A DNA stretch of 64,000 nt from Gp13-AA77 sp035946575 (GTDB lineage Bacteria > Acidobacteriota > Terriglobia > UBA7540). Under the pieces are notes generated by a model that was not told where the DNA came from, did not search any database, and saw only the letters and a list, made by a program, of their open reading frames with translations. Position 1 is the stretch's first letter; each line of letters begins with the position of its first letter. The stretch lies in contig DASYZG010000126.1 in NCBI GenBank assembly GCA_035946575.1, positions 1 through 64,000 of the forward strand, read 5' to 3'. Below, piece by piece: positions 59,839-64,000 of the stretch. Made by a program: the position numbers and the translations under genes.

Positions 59839-60429
59839 ATGGTGCAGCATTACCGTTGGACAGCCCTTGTAACTCTGGCCGCGCTTCTGCATCTCGCCGC
59901 AGGATCCGGGGCGAGTGCGCAGCAGTCGCCAGCGCCGGTCGTCCGGGTGCCGCCGCAGGCGCAGACCCGGCCGGCCGCACGGGAAACGAACAATCGATTG
60001 CTGACCGGCAAACTGATCTACGTCGCGCCCATGCCGAATAATCTCGACAAGTGGCTCCAGGAGGATCTGCGCACGTGGGGACGTTATCGCGTGACCGGCA
60101 ACCCCGAGGGCGTGGATCTGGAGATCGATGCCGAGGTCCCCGAGAGGCAGACTCGCTACCGCCAGCGTCACGGAGTCCCGCTGCCGAAGAGCGAATCGAA
60201 AAAGGAGCCCCGGGAGACTTCCATCAGCGTCGTGGACTGGACCACCGGAGCCCAACTGTGGAGCGCGGCGCTGCTCAACCGGAATCCGAGAGCTAACGAG
60301 CCGTCTCCCGCTCCGGCTTCAAGCATCGAGATTCCGGCCCGCGACATGACGTCAGACCAACTCGCTCTCAAAATCACCCGCGAACTCCAGCGCTATGTCG
60401 AGCAGCTCGAGAACTCCGCCGGCCACTAG
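59839..60429 (+). CDS. hypothetical secreted protein
   Basis: A 196-residue protein with a signal peptide (WTALVTLAALLHLAAGSGAS to AQQ), a Pro/Gln/Arg-rich segment and a mixed alpha/beta domain (LLTGKLIYVAPMPNNLDKWL, SISVVDWTTGAQLWSAALL). The GAQLWS segment resembles domains of TolB-like or secreted DUF families, but I cannot assign it. GAGGAG precedes the ATG. It is divergent from the octaheme operon. Confidence 0.65.
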   Translation: MVQHYRWTALVTLAALLHLAAGSGASAQQSPAPVVRVPPQAQTRPAARETNNRLLTGKLIYVAPMPNNLDKWLQEDLRTWGRYRVTGNPEGVDLEIDAEVPERQTRYRQRHGVPLPKSESKKEPRETSISVVDWTTGAQLWSAALLNRNPRANEPSPAPASSIEIPARDMTSDQLALKITRELQRYVEQLENSAGH

Positions 60430-60499
60430 TACTTTCATAGAATGCCCGGCCGATCGGTTATTCTGGCAATGCGACTCTTCGGGCGGGCAAGGGCCGCCC

Positions 60500-61228
60500 C
60501 TACCTCTCAACCTGATTCTCCGTGGACAGGAAGGGCTGATCGTGTCCGGGCAGGATGCGGCCGCGCATGGCGAGGATTTCTTCGCGGTCGCGATGGAACT
60601 GATCGCGATTGTAGGGAATCATGGTGAGGATCTGATCGTCGCGATCGCGGCTCAGCAGCGCGTCGCCGGCAATGATGGTCGGCTCGGCGCCATTGCTCAC
60701 GACCACCGAAAGGTGCCCGGGGACGTGTCCTGAAGTCACGTGAACGCCGAGCCCCTCCGGCAACGGACGATTCTCGATCCAGACAAACTGCTCCGCCGAC
60801 CCGATACGCGACGGGTGCCACATGCGCATGCCGAGCTTGCGAAGCTTGCCCATCAAATCACGCGCGCGATCGTAGTCGAAGGTCTCGGGGTAATACTTCA
60901 GCACCAGTTTTTCCCAGTGCAGATCGTCGGCAAGATCCGAGTAGAGCGAACACGCCCAATCATGGGCCTGCTGGCTGGCGTAAATGGGAATGTGGGGGAA
61001 AAGCGAGTTATTCAACACGTGGTCCACGTGGAAATGCGTCGAGATGAGGCCTTCGATGTCCTGGGGTTTCAGACCGCGCTGCTCCAGCGCTTTGAGGAGC
61101 AGCGGAGCCTCGTGAGGCATGCCACTATCCACGATCAGGTGGTGAGTTCCGCTCGTCAGAAGCACGGAAGTTGCGCCGCGCCAACTGCCCGCAAGGAGCA
61201 ATTCCGCCTTCCAGCCCGATCCTGCCAT
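60500..61228 (-). CDS. metallo-beta-lactamase-fold hydrolase
   Basis: A 242-residue MBL-fold protein. The metal motif is THFHVDH (HxHxDH), followed by SGHVPGHLSVVVSN (second His) and the bridging Asp in IIAGDALLSRD, and a final His in LPGHDQP. These provide a dinuclear zinc site. It resembles lactonase or glyoxalase-II-like hydrolases; the substrate is unknown. It is followed upstream by the RsbRD-like gene on the same strand. Confidence 0.88.
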   Translation of the reverse strand: MAGSGWKAELLLAGSWRGATSVLLTSGTHHLIVDSGMPHEAPLLLKALEQRGLKPQDIEGLISTHFHVDHVLNNSLFPHIPIYASQQAHDWACSLYSDLADDLHWEKLVLKYYPETFDYDRARDLMGKLRKLGMRMWHPSRIGSAEQFVWIENRPLPEGLGVHVTSGHVPGHLSVVVSNGAEPTIIAGDALLSRDRDDQILTMIPYNRDQFHRDREEILAMRGRILPGHDQPFLSTENQVER

Positions 61229-61285
61229 CTTTGACCCGATTCGCTCCGCTGACCCACATTGTAGCAGGAAAACGCCGCGGAACAG

Positions 61286-61774
61286 CTAGCGGGATACCGG
61301 GCTGGGGTCGGCCGTCCACTCCGACCCCGATGCTTCGGGGCGCGCGGCCGCTTCGGACGTATAGCCGTCAACGCAATAATAGATCGCCTTGTCGAAGAAG
61401 CGGTTGATCAAGCGCTGCAGTTCCATCTCCTGGTAAAGTTCCATTGCCGAATCCACCAAGCCCGCGGAGCGGATGTAGTCCTGCAGATGGTACTTGGTCA
61501 GAGTGAGGGCAGCAACGACCTCGGCCAGGGGAATTCCTTCAGCGTATCGCTTTCTTCCCAAATCGCCGTACCAGCGTTTCATGGTCTCGTCCGGCTTGTA
61601 CTCCAGCCACTGGCCGAGGTCCCGGAAAACTTCGTGCACGCGCCGGTACAACGCATCGCTCGAGAGCTTGCCGTAAGTCGGCGTTTTGGCGTTCTCCTGG
61701 AGATCGCCGACCACGCTGCGAGTCAGTTCGTCGGCGTGAGTTTCGATCATGGTCACGAGTCGTGTGGAGAGCAT
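61286..61774 (-). CDS. RsbRD-like N-terminal sensor domain protein
   Basis: A 162-residue all-helical protein of the RsbRD N-terminal type (PF14361-like): IETHADELTRSVVGDLQENA, then ELGQWLEYKPDETMKRWYGD-like text and AEGIPLAEVVAALTLTKYHL. It is a globin-like sensory bundle normally joined to STAS or kinase domains; here it stands alone. It may bind partners of a stressosome-like system, but no rsbS or rsbT gene is near. Confidence 0.7.
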   Translation of the reverse strand: MLSTRLVTMIETHADELTRSVVGDLQENAKTPTYGKLSSDALYRRVHEVFRDLGQWLEYKPDETMKRWYGDLGRKRYAEGIPLAEVVAALTLTKYHLQDYIRSAGLVDSAMELYQEMELQRLINRFFDKAIYYCVDGYTSEAAARPEASGSEWTADPSPVSR

Positions 61775-61811
61775 ATTTCCTCCCTACATCCAGAGAGCAC
61801 GTTTAGGCCCG

Positions 61812-63617
61812 TCAGGTTGTCTTCGAGGCTGCATGCTGTCGCAGGGCTTCGACGGCCGGCGCTTCCTCCTCGATGACCCAGCGGCGCAGGCGCAGGATAT
61901 CGGCGGCGCGGGCGACGCCGATGGGTTTCGAGCGCCCGCCGTCGCGGCCCATCACAACCACGTTTTCGGCATTCTGCTGGATCATCCGCCGCGTCACCAC
62001 GTCGACGGTCTCGCCGGGGTAGGCGGTCACAAAATCCTGGCGGGCCATGTCACGGGCCTTGGTCGGATTCTGCATCTCCTTGAGCAGATCATGCGGTTCA
62101 AGAATTCCGATGAGCGTGCCATCCTTCTCGACCACGGGAAGCACGCCGGTGTTCTCCGTATAGAAGTCACGAACCACGGTTTGGGCATCAGCGTCGGCAG
62201 GAATAGTGGAGAACTCCTTGCGGATCACCTGTTCGATGCGCGAGCGCATCAGCACCGGCACGGAATAATCCTGCAGAACAATCAGGCCGCGCTTCACCAG
62301 CTTGCCCGTCATGATGGACTCTGCGCTGAGCAGGCGCACGAATCCATCGGAAATCATGCAGCAGACGATGAGCGGCAGAAGTGCGTTCGGATTGCGGCTG
62401 AGTTCGAAGAGAAAGATGATGCTGGTGAATGGCGCGCGCGCAATGCCGGCGAACACAGCGGCCATGGCTACCAGGGCATAGAGCGCGGGATCGCTGACCA
62501 GGTGGGGCAGGAAATGATGCCAGGCTGCCGCGTAGGCCGCGCCGATGCCACCGCCGACAATCAGCGAAGGGGCGAAAACGCCGCCGGTGGTACCGGAGCC
62601 GAGGGAAATCACCAGCGCCCAGAATTTGGCCAGTGACACGCCCAGGAGCTTCGAAATCGTCAACCGGTCGTTCAGCATGTCGCGGATGGTGTCGTAGCCG
62701 GTCCCGAAGATCTGCGGGTAAAAGTAGCCGAGAATGCCAAGAATCAGCGCGCCCACCACCGGCGCCCAGATGGCCGAGGGCTTCAGAAAAAAGTGATCGA
62801 AGTACTCCTCGAGCCAGAACAATACGCGGATCATGCAAATTGCAACCACGCCCATCAGCAATCCGAGCAGCGCAAAGAGCCAGAGTTCCTGCATGCTCGT
62901 GAGTTTAAACGCCGGGGTTGGGAACAGGGGAGCCCAGCCCACAAAGTGAACCCTGACGGCCGTGGCCACCGCGGATGCGATGGCCACGGGAATAAATGAG
63001 CGCGCGCGAAACTCGAAAAGCAGCAACTCAACGGCCACCAAAATGCCAGCGAGGGGCGCGGTGAAGGTTGCGGCCATACCTCCGGCCGCGCCGGCCGCGA
63101 GCAAAACGCGCCGCTGATAGGGCGTCAGCTTGACCAGTTGCCCGAAAATTGACCCGAAAGCCGCGCCGGTCTGGATAATCGGACCCTCAGCGCCGAAGGG
63201 CCCTCCGGTGCCGATGGCGAGTGCCGTGGCCAGAGGCTTGAGAATTGCCACCCGCATCCGGATCATGCTCTTACCCATGAGCACAGCTTCCATGGCCTCG
63301 GGGATCCCGTGACCCTTGAGCGTCGGCTCCCAGAAGTGAACCATGATTCCCACCAGCAGTCCGCCGATGGGTGGAATCAGGATCACCCAGACGCCGAGAT
63401 GGTTGCCCACGGGATAGGTGATGGCGAATGACCAACGCCCAAAGAAAAAAAGATTGGTAAAAAGATAGATCAGTTCGAGCAGGCCTTGGGCCACGAGACC
63501 CGCCGCCAGACCCACCAGCAGCGCCAGGGCCGAAACCTTGACCATGGCGGGCTCAAGCGCCACGCCGAATTCTCGAAAGAACCGGCGTGGTTTGACTCCT
63601 GAGACTTCGGGACTCAT
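61812..63617 (-). CDS. ClC-family chloride channel/antiporter with CBS pair
   Basis: A 601-residue ClC protein. Selectivity motifs: GHGIPE (GSGIP variant), GTGGPFGAEGPIIQTG with Glu144 as the gating Glu, and GSGTTGGVFAPSL (GxFxP). About 17 helices form the membrane part. The C-terminus carries two CBS domains (residues about 435-490 and 505-575), which bind adenine nucleotides and tune the channel. Its start overlaps the upstream MarR-type gene by ATGA, so the regulator and channel are coupled. Confidence 0.92.
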   Translation of the reverse strand: MSPEVSGVKPRRFFREFGVALEPAMVKVSALALLVGLAAGLVAQGLLELIYLFTNLFFFGRWSFAITYPVGNHLGVWVILIPPIGGLLVGIMVHFWEPTLKGHGIPEAMEAVLMGKSMIRMRVAILKPLATALAIGTGGPFGAEGPIIQTGAAFGSIFGQLVKLTPYQRRVLLAAGAAGGMAATFTAPLAGILVAVELLLFEFRARSFIPVAIASAVATAVRVHFVGWAPLFPTPAFKLTSMQELWLFALLGLLMGVVAICMIRVLFWLEEYFDHFFLKPSAIWAPVVGALILGILGYFYPQIFGTGYDTIRDMLNDRLTISKLLGVSLAKFWALVISLGSGTTGGVFAPSLIVGGGIGAAYAAAWHHFLPHLVSDPALYALVAMAAVFAGIARAPFTSIIFLFELSRNPNALLPLIVCCMISDGFVRLLSAESIMTGKLVKRGLIVLQDYSVPVLMRSRIEQVIRKEFSTIPADADAQTVVRDFYTENTGVLPVVEKDGTLIGILEPHDLLKEMQNPTKARDMARQDFVTAYPGETVDVVTRRMIQQNAENVVVMGRDGGRSKPIGVARAADILRLRRWVIEEEAPAVEALRQHAASKTT

Positions 63618-64000
63618 GCGGTATTCCGTCTCCTTCGCGGGGATTGAGCACGCGAGCGCATCCGGCCCGCCGCCAACAGACGCGATGCCAGGCGCCCCGC
63701 TTCCTCGCGGTGCTCTTGCGAGAGCCCAACCAGCATTGCAGTACCGCGCCGCGTCAGATGGACGCAGACGAACCGCCGGTCACTCTCGCCCGGCTCCTTG
63801 CGCACGAGGCCACTCCGTGCGGCGCGATCGACCAGGCCCACCACGGCGTTGTGCCGCTCTTGCAGGAACTCAGCCAATTCGCCGATGTTCGCCCAGCCGC
63901 GTCCGGTGTGCCCCGCGACGCCCAGCAGCAACTGATGCTGCTGGGGCGTGACGCCCGCGGCGCGCGCCGCCTTCTCACTGAAGCGCAGGAATTGCCGCAG
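63614..64000 (-). CDS. MarR-family regulator, partial at right edge
   Basis: The open frame continues past 64000. The visible part reads LRQFLRFSEKAARAAGVTPQ, then QHQLLLGVAGHTGRGWANIG, the recognition helix ERHNAVVGLVDRAARSGLVR and the wing ESDRRFVCVHLTRRGTAML. This is a MarR winged-helix regulator without its first residues. It overlaps the ClC gene start by ATGA and probably regulates that operon. Confidence 0.85.
   Translation of the reverse strand: MRQFLRFSEKAARAAGVTPQQHQLLLGVAGHTGRGWANIGELAEFLQERHNAVVGLVDRAARSGLVRKEPGESDRRFVCVHLTRRGTAMLVGLSQEHREEAGRLASRLLAAGRMRSRAQSPRRRRNTA

Noticed and set aside
1..64000. tRNA, rRNA, riboswitch and phage genes
   Set aside because: Intergenic gaps were read for cloverleaf-like and known leader patterns, and none was convincing. 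A covariance-model search was not possible.

Overview
The window reads as a chromosomal segment of a GC-rich soil-type Acidobacteriota bacterium. The case rests on the gene families present: a lone MacB/FtsX-type 'duplicated orphan permease', a Ser/Thr kinase fused to a TolB-like plus TPR C-terminus, HAF-repeat and YXWGXW secreted proteins, CRTAC1 proteins next to multiheme cytochromes, and abundant dispersed palindromic repeats. I saw no rRNA, tRNA, CRISPR array, phage or complete insertion sequence. No gene was searched against a database; all names come from motifs read in the translations.

Layout. 0-5.2 kb: membrane protein, winged-helix regulator, a divergent cis-prenyltransferase, a DUF4173 membrane protein, YjbQ and two small membrane proteins, all on the + strand. 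5.3-9 kb: ECF sigma factor, zinc anti-sigma factor and an ABC-2 exporter. 9-14.8 kb: SSS symporter, aldo/keto reductase, TIM-barrel isomerase and zinc dehydrogenase, looking like sugar or polyol uptake and oxidation. 15.4-18 kb: TPR Ser/Thr kinase. 18-23.2 kb: Tat-exported TIM-barrel protein, then a coupled pair of a CRTAC1 lipoprotein and a membrane b561-like/pentaheme fusion, preceded by a perfect CRP-type box. 23.4-27.7 kb: two unknown membrane proteins and MutS2. 27.9-31.1 kb: a 126-bp repeat in inverted copies flanks two secreted-protein genes (one frameshifted), followed by a BrnT remnant and a squalene-cyclase-like protein. 31.7-38.4 kb: DUF885 peptidase, spermidine-synthase-like membrane fusion, LarE, GT2. 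38.5-41.7 kb: TlpA-like thioredoxin and copper-type P-ATPase with YHS and two metal-binding domains. 41.7-48.6 kb: RelE/RHH toxin-antitoxin, orphan permease, decayed NAEKSTGPRTPEGK-family gene, frameshifted S41 peptidase, GNAT. 48.9-55.7 kb: secreted HAF and YXWGXW proteins, GH27 and an M16 peptidase pair. 55.8-64 kb: small secreted protein, methyltransferase, CuA cupredoxin, octaheme HAO-like cytochrome with a membrane partner, MBL hydrolase, RsbRD-like protein, ClC channel and a MarR regulator cut by the right edge.

Themes. Two respiratory-type multiheme cytochrome loci lie in one window. The 57-60 kb locus (octaheme HAO-like cytochrome, eight-helix membrane partner, CuA protein) is the strongest candidate for an undescribed electron-transfer system. 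Two perfect TGTGA-N6-TCACA boxes suggest a CRP/FNR-family regulon. Dispersed repeats repeatedly sit at gene starts and lengthen ORFs in frame, so several starts were moved downstream. Four frameshifts in three genes are either true decay or consensus indels.
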